Below are positions 11,131-21,000 of a stretch of DNA of 64,000 bases, piece by piece. Below the pieces are notes generated by a model. The model saw only the letters and a list, made by a program, of their open reading frames with translations. It searched no databases and was not told where the DNA came from. The stretch covers positions 18,104,250 through 18,168,249 of the forward strand of contig CM072513.1 in NCBI GenBank assembly GCA_036898135.1, given 5' to 3'. The position numbers and the translations under genes were made by a program. Numbering within the stretch: position 1 is the stretch's first letter; each line of letters starts with the position of its first letter. Source of the stretch: Oncomelania hupensis. Its lineage: Eukaryota > Mollusca > Gastropoda > Littorinimorpha > Pomatiopsidae.

Positions 11131-11705
11131 GGAGAAATTCAATTCAGAATGTAATCACACACACATGGGAGAGACTGAAAGGAGAAGAAAAATGCCCACC
11201 ACAGAAGTCAAAGCGCCGAGGACTGAACAGATCGAGGGAAGAGAGAAAGCATTTTAAGGTCGACAAAAACGCATGGTAAAATAATGGTAGGAAACACATT
11301 GCTTCGCTTTAAGAGAGCCTCTTTTTGACCACGCCCCAGCGACAAATCCTTTTTAACATTCACAGTGAGCGTTGCCTCTCTAAAAAAATAAGCTAACAAG
11401 AAAAAAAAAACTGTCTAAATTATTGTTATGTTTTAAATGAATAAATTCTGTATTTTTCGTACCAATTAATAGCAAAAGCCCATGGCTAGCAAGCCAGCAG
11501 TCTGGAGCTAAAAATGGCAGCCAAAGCCAGTAAGAGAAAGAACCCGTAAAAACAATTGCTCGTAAGGTTTTTCGTTTTAGGTTGATAAAAAAGACCCTGC
11601 CCTACTCCAGACACCAAAGACGGCCCTTCACAGCGGCTCAACCAAAGCTTTCCAGAGTTTGAGGTTAGGTCAGCTAGGCTAGCTATAAATAGCTTCGCCG
11701 ATACT

Positions 11706-11715
11706 TCCTTTCACT
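11706..11715 (+). repeat. Target-site duplication, left (TCCTTTCACT)
   Basis: Ten bases identical to 11,913-11,922, flanking the SINE. Confidence 0.75.
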
Positions 11716-11912
11716 TGGAGGGGGCCGGGTAGCTCAGTTGGTAAGAGCGTCTTGCTAGTAACCGAAAGGTCGCTGGTTCGAATCCCGGATTGGTCAACGT
11801 GTGATCATATTATTTTCCCCTTTACCAACAACTGGCCCGCTGGTGTCTGTATAAATCGGTCCAGTAGTCACCTATATGCGAAGTGTCGTGTGACTATAAT
11901 CTACAAACAACA
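11716..11912 (+). mobile_element. tRNA-derived SINE, about 197 bp
   Basis: Starts with a tRNA-like head: box A TAGCTCAGTTGG at 11,730-11,741 and box B GGTTCGAATCC at 11,775-11,785, the internal RNA polymerase III promoter. D and part of the T arm pair, but the anticodon stem (TCTTG/CCGAA) pairs poorly and the acceptor has a mismatch, so it is a SINE head rather than a working tRNA. The loop would read AGT (Thr-like). The body has no coding potential and ends ACAAACAACA just before a 10-base repeat of the sequence to its left. Confidence 0.8.
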
Positions 11913-11922
11913 TCCTTTCACT
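11913..11922 (+). repeat. Target-site duplication, right (TCCTTTCACT)
   Basis: Identical to 11,706-11,715; the two copies bound the SINE. Confidence 0.75.
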
Positions 11923-12250
11923 GGAAACGTGGTGCAGGCAAGCTATAAAATAGCCCTCAGCGTGTGAAACGCGGAGGCACTGAAAAGTGCTGTTCACATA
12001 GGAATTGAGCTGGTGTGCCTTCCAGCCAGTGGTTCACTTAGAAATAGGGTCAACGGTCATACAGCAGTGCTATACTGTTTAAAAACAGGAGAAATTGAAA
12101 CTTCGAACTATAGTGGATGGTTTGAGCAGCGAAAATTCACTTTATCATCGTTTAATATAAAAACAAAGCGAATTTGAGGGTAAACCCGATCTTGCCAAAA
12201 GTTAACAAAGCCATTGAAGTGAGGACTGTTAAGGTGCCATACGATCACAA

Positions 12251-12710
12251 ATTACAATGTCACCGATTTTTTTATCTTTTAAATTCAAAGTGAGTATTGT
12301 CCCCATGAAAAAAAATATAATTAAAGCGAAACTTTTTAAATTCTTTCAAAAGTACGGTTATGATATAAGTCGACGAATTCATTTTGCTTATGTGCTTTCT
12401 AATAGCATATAAGTTCACTCTAAAACTAGCCCCGCAGCAAAGAGTGTGCAAAGTAGGCACAGTGATTTGTTTACGCAACAAGGAAGCGACGCATACAATT
12501 CAAATCTTAGCTTTAGAACTTAGCAACGATTATACATTATATCAGTACTAAATGTAAAATCGTTGCAATTTCCTCTAAAGTAAACTCATTGTTACAATAA
12601 ATAAACATCCTGCATACCGCGGCCCTTTAAAGCAACCAAATGGTGAAACTGCACAAGTGCTGATAAGAAAGCGAGGGCAATGCATTGAGGAAGGAAACAG
12701 AGATGGAAGA
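12251..12710. other. Stretch with no recognised gene
   Basis: AT-rich, with short frames only (longest 69 aa, minus, 12,272-12,481) and no family resemblance. Confidence 0.5.
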
Positions 12711-12714
12711 AGGA

Positions 12715-12763
12715 AGAGGAGGAGGAGAAGAAGAAGAAGAAGAAGAAGAAGAAGAAGAAGAAG

Positions 12764-12822
<59 letters not shown>

Positions 12823-12832
12823 GACGAAGAAG
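12715..12832 (+). repeat. Chained (GAA)n-(CAA)n arrays
   Basis: GGA/GAA triplets to 12,764, then CAA triplets to 12,820, then GAA. The junction is a single-base change of the triplet. Poly-Glu/Gln and poly-Arg/Thr frames are artefacts. Confidence 0.95.
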
Positions 12833-12837
12833 AACAA

Positions 12838-13350
12838 GACACCAGGTACACATTGGTCGAAGGCTACCAGAAGCATGCTTTAGTAGTCCCCTCAACAGGC
12901 AGTAAAGCATGCTCTCCTGCTTGAGAGCACTGCTTCCTATACTCTTCAAGCTCTATAGTGACGGGAAAAGCGCACTTTCACTGTAAATATACACAGAATG
13001 TGGCTCTACAACCTTCCGCTCTTTCCGTCTAAAAAAACACAAACCCAGTTGCCTTCTTGGATTCTTAAATTGTATGAAACCAAGTAAGGACACTATCCGG
13101 CATCAACAAACCGGTTCAAAAACATTCTCAAACGGTTCGTAAAAGACAGTTGACCTAAAAACAAATACAGTTTGATCTAACTCGTCCCCTAGAGAGACGA
13201 AACTTACATTTTCTATTTTCATGAGTTGAATGGTCAATGCTCATAGGGCTTGAACAGTATAGGAAGCAGTGCTCTGAAGCATAATGGCCTGTTGAGGCGA
13301 CTACTACAGCATGCTTCTAGTAGCCTTCGACCAATGTGTATCGGGTGATA
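12838..13350. mobile_element. Fold-back element with long inverted repeats
   Basis: The left arm (about 12,838-12,957) and the reverse complement of the right arm (about 13,243-13,350) share TACACATTGGTCGAAGGCTA, AGAAGCATGCT, TAGTAGTC-CCTCAACAGGC and GAGCACTGCTTCCTATACT. Arms are about 100-110 bases with some indels and flank about 290 bases of unrelated non-coding DNA. This fits a MITE or fold-back transposon, or a local inverted duplication. No target-site duplication could be fixed because the left end abuts the GAA/CAA array. Confidence 0.75.
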
Positions 13351-13699
13351 TGGAGGGTTCCAATCTCTTGTGCAATCGCAATCTCCATTTTAATAGAAGA
13401 TTTAACTATTCATATCGTTATTCACATAGTTAAAAGAAACAATCACCATCCAGATAGTTAGTTAAAAGAAATAATCGCCACTCAGGTAGTTACAACAACC
13501 TCAGTTATCTAGGCCAGTAAAAGAGAATTTAACAAACTTATATTCGTTTAAATATTTATTTTCTTCATTGCCTTATCATTTTGAGTAGCAACATCATCTT
13601 TATCCCATCATCACCATCACGGTCACCAACGTCAATCTTTATCCATCATCATAATTAAACAGCTACTTTTGTTTTAATGTATGTTAAAATTAATGTGGA

Positions 13700-14137
13700 C
13701 CTTGGAACATGAAACATGAACCCTCACAGAAGATCTACAACGAAGAATACAAAGCATGGAGATGAGGCGCTATAGAATATTTTTGGGCATTTCCTATACT
13801 CAGCACATCACCGATGACGAAGTTCGACAGACCACACAACCATTGGACAACATGATGGCATGCTCACAATGGTGAAGAAACAGAGACTCTGATGGTATGG
13901 CCACGTCACCAGAGCATCAGACCTTGCAAAGACCATCCTGCAGGGCACGGTGCGAGGAGGCAGAAGGAGAGGGAGACCGAAAAAGAGGTGGGAGGACAAC
14001 ATTCGAGAATGGACTGGTTTGACAATGAGCGAATGAGGGTTGCTGAGGACAGAGAAAGATGGAGTACGCTGGTTAAACGATCATCTGTGCTGCCCCAACG
14101 ACCTTCAAGTTACGGGATAGGATAGGTTAGGATATGA
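13700..14137 (+). mobile_element. RTE-like LINE, copy D, 5'-truncated
   Basis: Begins at the ...CEA-LTEDLQRRIQSMEMRRY region, includes GHVTRASDLAKTILQGTVRG-like and KKRWEDNIREWTGL segments with frameshifts, and ends in GGGATAGGATAGGTTAGGAT at about 14,115-14,134. Its 3' end matches those of copies A, B and C. Confidence 0.8.
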
Positions 14138-14190
14138 AAATTAATGTTTGTCATGTGTTTGCGAGAGTAATAAAAGTTGTGTTGCGTCAT

Positions 14191-14690
14191 NNNNNNNNNN
14201 NNNNNNNNNNNNNNNNNNNNNNNNNNNNNNNNNNNNNNNNNNNNNNNNNNNNNNNNNNNNNNNNNNNNNNNNNNNNNNNNNNNNNNNNNNNNNNNNNNNN
14301 NNNNNNNNNNNNNNNNNNNNNNNNNNNNNNNNNNNNNNNNNNNNNNNNNNNNNNNNNNNNNNNNNNNNNNNNNNNNNNNNNNNNNNNNNNNNNNNNNNNN
14401 NNNNNNNNNNNNNNNNNNNNNNNNNNNNNNNNNNNNNNNNNNNNNNNNNNNNNNNNNNNNNNNNNNNNNNNNNNNNNNNNNNNNNNNNNNNNNNNNNNNN
14501 NNNNNNNNNNNNNNNNNNNNNNNNNNNNNNNNNNNNNNNNNNNNNNNNNNNNNNNNNNNNNNNNNNNNNNNNNNNNNNNNNNNNNNNNNNNNNNNNNNNN
14601 NNNNNNNNNNNNNNNNNNNNNNNNNNNNNNNNNNNNNNNNNNNNNNNNNNNNNNNNNNNNNNNNNNNNNNNNNNNNNNNNNNNNNNNNNN
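14191..14690. other. Assembly gap, exactly 500 N
   Basis: Unknown bases. A round 500 suggests a default gap size, so true length and content are not known. Frames spanning it are meaningless. Confidence 0.99.
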
Positions 14691-15498
14691 TCGCCATTAT
14701 TTCTTTTGTTGTAACGATAGAAAAGTAATTAACAGGTGCAAACGGGAATATTTATTTACCCCGCGCTAGGCAAACATTACCCGCCTGTGAAAGGATGTTT
14801 GCAGAATTTTGAATTTTAATCTGGTCATTCTGAGTTTGTTATATTTATAAGAGGCAGAAGTCAATCAGCAAAAGGAGTTACGGAATAAAACGTGACATTT
14901 GTGTTTGCGTTCTACAGGCACATAGACGTTAAATGAATTGAATAGATACAGAATGGGTTTTCTAAACTTATAAATTGAATTGTGTCGACATTAAACCAAT
15001 TCTGAACTTATAACATGAAATGGTTAAAACATTGATTAGCTCTTTTTGGATATAATATTTACAAACGGCGTGATGATCGCGTGCTATTTCTCTTGTATAT
15101 CGTAAACTTCTTACGTTCCTATATGAGAATGTTGGTATTTCTTTGTAATTTTTCCTTGTCTTTTTTCATTGGGCAACACTCGCTGTGAATTTGAAAATGG
15201 ATCCATGGAGCTCAAATGTGCGAAAGTGAGTTCCTTTAACAGTTGTATTATAGTTTTGTTTTTGTTTTTTTAAATAGCGATGGATCATAAGGCGGATGAT
15301 CATTTTTCATCATTGCTATCGGACAATTCAGTTCCAAAGAAACCTCGTAAAAACATGAATTAATTAACACAACTCCCGATTATGTATACTTTCTGAAGGT
15401 CGAAGATATCTGCTGACAATACAGATGATCCTGTATGAATATAATTACACGCTTTATTAGTCAAATCCGTATAAGCCTATATCCACTGGCGTTATGAG
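14691..15498. other. Stretch with no recognised gene
   Basis: AT-rich unique sequence. No frame of 60 residues or more outside the gap, and no repeat or RNA signal recognised. Confidence 0.5.
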
Positions 15499-15543
15499 TC
15501 GGAACGTAAATGATTGTTGTAATTTCGTTCCTCTCTTTCTCTT

Positions 15544-15577
<34 letters not shown>

Positions 15578-15769
15578 ACTCTATCTCTCTCTTTCAGTTA
15601 AAAAATAAATAAAAGAGAAAAAAGGATTTCAATACTCATAAAATGAACCATTTCCACAGCACACATATCTCTCTCTCCCCTCCCTACCTCCCTCTCTCCC
15701 TCTCTCTCTCGCTCTTTCTCTCTCTGTCGGAACGTAAATGATTGTTGTAATTTCGTTCCTCTCTTTCTC

Positions 15770-15839
<70 letters not shown>

Positions 15840-15925
15840 AGTAAACAAATAAATAAAACAGGAAAAAATGATTTAAATACTCATAAATTGAACCATTTCC
15901 ACGGCACACCTATAAAACGACAATA
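15499..15925 (+). repeat. Two-copy tandem duplication containing (CT)n
   Basis: TCGGAACGTAAATGATTGTT...TTTCGTTCC occurs at 15,499 and at 15,727. Each is followed by a CT-rich run, CTTTCAGT, A-rich AAATAAATAAA, ATACTCATAAA and GAACCATTTCCACxGCACAC. The period is about 229 bp. The second copy has a longer perfect (CT)n run (15,775-15,835). Confidence 0.85.
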
Positions 15926-16250
15926 GAATCGATAATCTTTGAAATGAATTCTAGACCCCAAAATCGCACTTAAAATTACTAGACCGTGAAAGTAGTCCCA
16001 GAGACAATCAAACTCGTTCCACAGATGGTGGACACTTTTTCTGAGGGGGTAAAATTTAATCAAGCTACCGTCGGTGACGGGCCAAAAGTGGCCACCTTGG
16101 GAAATAAAGGCACCCAGGTCGCGACCGAGGGTTGCCACAATCCTTTTTTGACTCATTGCGAAAGGGTACTAATACTATAAATATATTAACGCTTTCAGTG
16201 CGAGTGAGGAAACACTATGGAGAATGGCGTGAAACGATACAGCTAGAACC

Positions 16251-16465
16251 GGACCATATTGTACCGGTTTCTTCTTTGTTTTCCTTGTTCTTGTCATTGT
16301 CGGTTTTACCTAACATGCGCGTTTGCCCCTTTCTTTCTTGTAATTGTATTTTACCGGTTTGCTCTATGTGTTCCTTGTTGTTGCTGTTGTTTTCACTCGT
16401 AAAATGCGTGGTTTTTTTTTTAAATCCATTTATTTCTTTGTAATGGTATTTTGTACCGATAGACC
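16251..16465 (+). repeat. Diverged tandem repeat of about 90-100 bp, about 2.3 copies
   Basis: Blocks TTGTACCGGTTTC, TTTACCGGTTTGC and TTGTACCGATAG recur near 16,259, 16,350 and 16,452. Between them lie TTCCTTGTTxTTG, ATGCGxGTTT and TTTCTTGTAATxGTATTTT. Copies are strongly diverged. Confidence 0.6.
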
Positions 16466-16587
16466 TGTAACCGTTACAGTGCGATGGAACCATCATTATC
16501 CCATGGCAACGTGTTATGATGAACCAAATGAAATCAAGTGCCATACCTTGGAGAAATGGGTCACTTCTGACTTTGTTTTGGTTTGTT

Positions 16588-16594
16588 TGTTTGT

Positions 16595-16653
<59 letters not shown>

Positions 16654-16656
16654 TTA
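16588..16656 (+). repeat. (TTTA)n microsatellite
   Basis: About 16 TTTA/ATTT units. Confidence 0.97.
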
Positions 16657-16755
16657 TATAGTATTAGGCCTTGGCTTGGTACAGTTCAACAACAGAAAAC
16701 ATCAGTAAATGAAAGCCGTGTAGGATTTCCTAATGGTCTTGTCAAAACTGGAAGA

Positions 16756-16868
16756 TTCGTGGAGGTTCTGATATCCCGAACCTAGATTCCTGAACCTTAT
16801 TTTGTCCAAAGGACCTCGGTTCGGGATCTGAGAACCTAAAAATAAGGAGGTTCGCGAGCCTCCACGAA
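16756..16868. repeat. Imperfect inverted repeat of about 113 bp
   Basis: Outer arms are TTCGTGGAGG (16,756-16,765) and CCTCCACGAA (16,859-16,868). Inner arms are GGTTCTGATATCCCGAACC (16,764-16,782) and its near complement at 16,818-16,836 (17 of 19 match). The segment could fold as a two-part hairpin. No coding content. Confidence 0.7.
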
Positions 16869-17261
16869 CCTTCCACGAACTTCCCAATGACGACAGACCA
16901 TAACAGTCTTAAATAAAATAAATAACAAGTACAACTTCGGGTACACAGGCCGCCATCGATTTTGCAAGTTACGCATCGTTCAGAATTTTATTGTGCGTTC
17001 AAAATTGCCATAACTTGCAACCATGGGGTTTCTAAGACAATCAAACCGGGAAATATCTAAAAATAAAGAGATCGGCTGACACGTTTTGGAAGAAAGGGAA
17101 ACAATTCAACAAACTGAAAGCTGATCTCAGCAGTACCGCAAATGAAGAGATGGGATTGGATAGTGGAGGAAATAAGTACGTGCAGCAGATTCCCATTCGG
17201 CAGAACGCTAACTTCCAGGCATCCATACTGCCAAAATGGACAGTGGAACGTGGCCCTTTGT

Positions 17262-17692
17262 TTAATCCTTCTTATATAGCGCTTTTCCAGCTCAAGAGCT
17301 GCTCAAGGCGCTGGCCGAAACGTGTATACAGGATCTAACTCACGCTGCCCGAAACACTCACTTTGGGCGCGTAGACTGACACCCAGATGATTGAGCACAA
17401 TCCTGGGAGACCGGGGATGGAGATCAGGGACCTAGTGCATATGTGGGAGAGGGACCTAGTGCGTGCTGTGTGGATTTGTGTAGCCGGAACCCACGCGTGA
17501 GCGTCGGGATCGTCAAAAAGTCCACGCGATGGAATGGAATGTGTGCGTGCGCAGACGCGTTCTTGGATTATACTCTCATCCTACAGAGTACAATCATTTT
17601 AAATTTAACTAAATTATTTAAATTATTTTGCCTACCAGAGGATTCGAACCCGGGTTATCGGTGTGCCATGCACTGAGCCATGGCGGTGAGTT
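17262..17692 (-). mobile_element. tRNA-derived SINE with L2-like 3' end
   Basis: On the minus strand the head has TGGCTCAGTGCATGG (box A-like) and GGGTTCGAATCC (box B) at 17,640-17,690, closer together than in a real tRNA. The 3' end at 17,262-17,310 reads GCGCCTTGAGCAGCTC then GGAAAAGCGCTATATAAG. A GCGCTATATAA end is known from LINE2-mobilised SINEs. A second copy lacking the head lies at 54,434-54,665. Body homology includes GTGTGCGTGCGCAGAC versus GCATGCGTGCACAGAC. Confidence 0.65.
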
Positions 17693-17892
17693 CATGAGGC
17701 CACCGCGCACAGGCCCAGCATTGAAACTGCTGTCAACACTGGTCAGGCTTCAGAATAATTATGTTGTTTTCAGTGCATAATTTGTGGCAGCTAAGTGGTG
17801 GTTTCAATACGGAGGTGTTGGTGGGACAGGTCTTACCTTGCTCTGGGTTGTGACTGCGGAGCTTTTACTTTTGCTTTTGCTGCTGCTGCTCA

Positions 17893-17901
17893 TGATGATG
17901 G

Positions 17902-17941
<40 letters not shown>

Positions 17942-17942
17942 A

Positions 17943-18006
<64 letters not shown>
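17893..18006 (+). repeat. (GAT)n array
   Basis: About 37 GAT triplets with one TAA interruption near 17,940. Its Asp, Met, His, Ser and Ile run frames are artefacts. Confidence 0.97.
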
Positions 18007-21000
18007 CGTAGTCTTGTACAACGCAGGCATCCAAGAATAAAATTCATGCTCACTGCGCTTGAAATAAAACGAAATTTTAATTCCCATTTGTGTAAACAAT
18101 ATGATTCTTCATTTTAGACCTGTCCTTCAACTATCCCAAATAATAATAACAAACCCCTTGAAAAAGTCGTGGAAGACCTTTTTTAAAAACACGTCTTAAT
18201 ATTATGTACTTTTTCCTCTATTACAGTGATTACAGTGACCACAGCTGCCTCTATTACAGTGACCACAGCTGCCTCTATTACAGTGACCAGCCTCTATTAC
18301 AGTGACCACAGCTGCCTCTATTACAGTTGTCTCTATTACAGTGACCACAGCTGCCTCTATTACAGTGACCACAGCTGTCTCTATTACAGTGACCACAGCT
18401 GTCTCTATTACAGTGACCACAGCTGCCTCTATTACAGTTGTCTCTATTACAGTGACCACAGCTGCCTCTATTACAGTTGTCTCTATTACAGTGACCACAG
18501 CTGCCTCTATTACAGTGACCACAGCAGCCTCTATTACAGTGACCACAGCTGTCTCTATTACAGTGACCACAGCTGTCTCTATTACAGTGACCACAGCTGC
18601 CTCTATTACAGTGACCACAGTTGTCTCTATTACAGCGACCACAGCTGTCTCTATTACAGTGACCACAGCTGCCTCTATTACAGTGACCACAGCTGTCTCT
18701 ATTACAGTGACCACAGCTGTCTCTATTACAGTGACCACAGCTGTCTCTATTACAATGACCACAGCTGTCTCTATTACAATGACCACAGCTGTCTCTATTA
18801 CAGTGACCACAGCTGTCTCTATTACAGTGACCACAGCTGTCTTCATTACAGTGACCACAGCTGTCTCTATTACAGTGACCACAGCTGTCTCTATTACAGT
18901 GACCACAGCTGTCTCTATTACAGTGACCACAGCTGTCTCTATTACAGTGACCACAGCTGTCTCTATTACAGTGACCACAGCTGTCTCTATTACAGTGACC
19001 ACAGCTGTCTCTATTACAGTGACCACAGTTGTCTCTATTACAGTGACCACAGCTGTCTCTATTACAGTGACCACAGCTGTCTCTATTACAGTGATCACAG
19101 CTGTCTCTATTACAGTGATCACAGCTGTCTCTATTACAGTGATCACAGCTGTCTCTATTACAGTGACCACAGCTGTCTCTAGTACAGTGACCACAGCTGT
19201 CTCTATTACAGTGACCACAGCTGTCTCTATTACAGTGACCACAGCTGTCTCTATTACAGTGACCACAGCTGTCTCTATTACAGTGACCACAGCTGTCTCT
19301 ATTACAGTGATCACAGCTGTCTCTATTACAGTGACCACAGCTGTCTCTATTACAGTGATCACAGCTGTCTCTATTACAGTGACCACAGCTGTCTCTATTA
19401 CAGTGACCACAGCTGTCTCTATTACAGTGATCACAGCTGCCTCTATTACAGTGACCACAGCTGTCTCTATTACAGTGACCACAGCTGTCTCTATTACAGT
19501 GACCACAGCTGTCTCTATTACAGTGACCACAGCTGTCTCTATTACAGTGATCACAGCTGTCTCTATTACAGTGATCACAGCTGTCTCTATTACAGTGACC
19601 ACAGCTGTCTCTATTACAATGACCACAGCTGTCTCTATTACAGTGACCACAGCTGTCTCTATTACAATGACCACAGCTGTCTCTATTACAGTGACCACAG
19701 CTGTCTCTATTACAATGACCACAGCTGTCTCTATTACAGTGACCACAGCTGTATCTATTACAGTGATCACAGCTGTCTCTATTACAATGACCACAGCTGT
19801 ATCTATTACAGTGATCACAGCTGTCTCTATTACAATGACCACAGCTGTCTCTATTACAGTGACCACAGCTGTCTCTATTACAGTGATCACAGCTGTCTCT
19901 ATTACAGTGACCACAGCTGCCTCTATTACAATGACCACAGTTGTCTCTATTACAGTGACCACAGCTGTCTCTATTACAGTGACCACAGCTGCCTCTATTA
20001 CAGTGACCACAGCTGTCTCTAGTACAGTGACCACAGCTGTCTCTATTACAGTGACCACAGCTGTCTCTAGTACAGTGACCACAGCTGTCTCTATTACAGT
20101 GACCACAGCTGTCTCTATTACAGTGACCACAGCTGTCTCTATTACAGTGACCACAGCTGTCTCTATTACAGTGACCACAGCTGTCTCTATTACAGTGACC
20201 ACAGCTGTCTCTATTACAGTGACCACAGCTGTCTCTATTACAGTGACCACAGCTGCCTCTATTACAGTGACCACAGCAGCCTCTATTACAGTGACCACAG
20301 TTGTCTCTATTACAGTGACCACAGCTGTCTCTATTACAGCTGTCTCTATTACAGTGACCACAGTTGTCTCTATTACAATGACCACAGCTGTCTCTATTAC
20401 AGTGACCACAGCTGTCTCTATTACAGTGACCACAGCTGTCTCTATTACAGCTGTCTCTATTACAGTGACCACAGTTGTCTCTATTACAGTGACCACAGCT
20501 GTCTCTATTACAGCTGTCTCTATTACAGTGACCACAGTTGTCTCTATTACAATGACCACAGCTGTCTCTATTACAGTGACCACAGCTGTCTCTATTACAG
20601 TGATCACAGCTGCCTCTATTACAGTGACCACAGCTGTCTCTATTACAGTGACCACAGCTGTCTCTATTACAGTGACCACAGCTGTCTCTATTACAGTGAC
20701 CACAGCTGTCTCTATTACAGTGACCACAGCTGTCTCTATTACAGTGACCACAGCTGTCTCTATTACAGTGACCACAGCTGTCTCTATTACAGTGACCACA
20801 GCTGTCTCTATTACAATGACCACAATTGTCTCTATTACAGTGACCACAGCTGTCTCTATTACAGTGACCACAGCTGTCTCTATTACAGTGACCACAGCTG
20901 TCTCTATTACAGTGACCACAGCTGTCTCTATTACAGTGACCACAGCTGTCTCTATTACAATGACCACAGCTGTCTCTATTACAGTGACCACAGCTGTCTC

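Larger units (their letters stand above)
11318..12250 (+). mobile_element. Dispersed element, copy 1 (single internal 33-bp unit)
   Basis: Aligns by eye with 47,842-49,810. Shared blocks include ACAAATCCTTTT...CTAAAAAAATAAG near 11,343-11,393, GATAAAAAAGACCCT...CTACTCCAGACA near 11,582-11,622, GTGGATGGTTTGAGCAGCGAAA near 12,112-12,133, one CACTTTATCATCGTTTAATA unit at about 12,139, and GGGTAAACCCGAT...CCAAAAGTTAACAAAG at about 12,178. No coding frame. The 11,716-11,912 SINE is inserted into it. The class of element is unknown; no terminal inverted repeats were recognised. Confidence 0.65.

Noticed and set aside
11723..11796. Functional tRNA-Thr (AGT)
   Set aside because: Anticodon and acceptor stems pair poorly, and it is the head of a 197-bp unit with target duplications. 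Called a SINE instead.
12627..12949. Poly-Cys/Val/Leu/Gln proteins
   Set aside because: Trinucleotide array frames.
15881..16156. 91-residue minus-strand frame
   Set aside because: Overlaps a duplicated low-complexity segment and matches nothing recognised.
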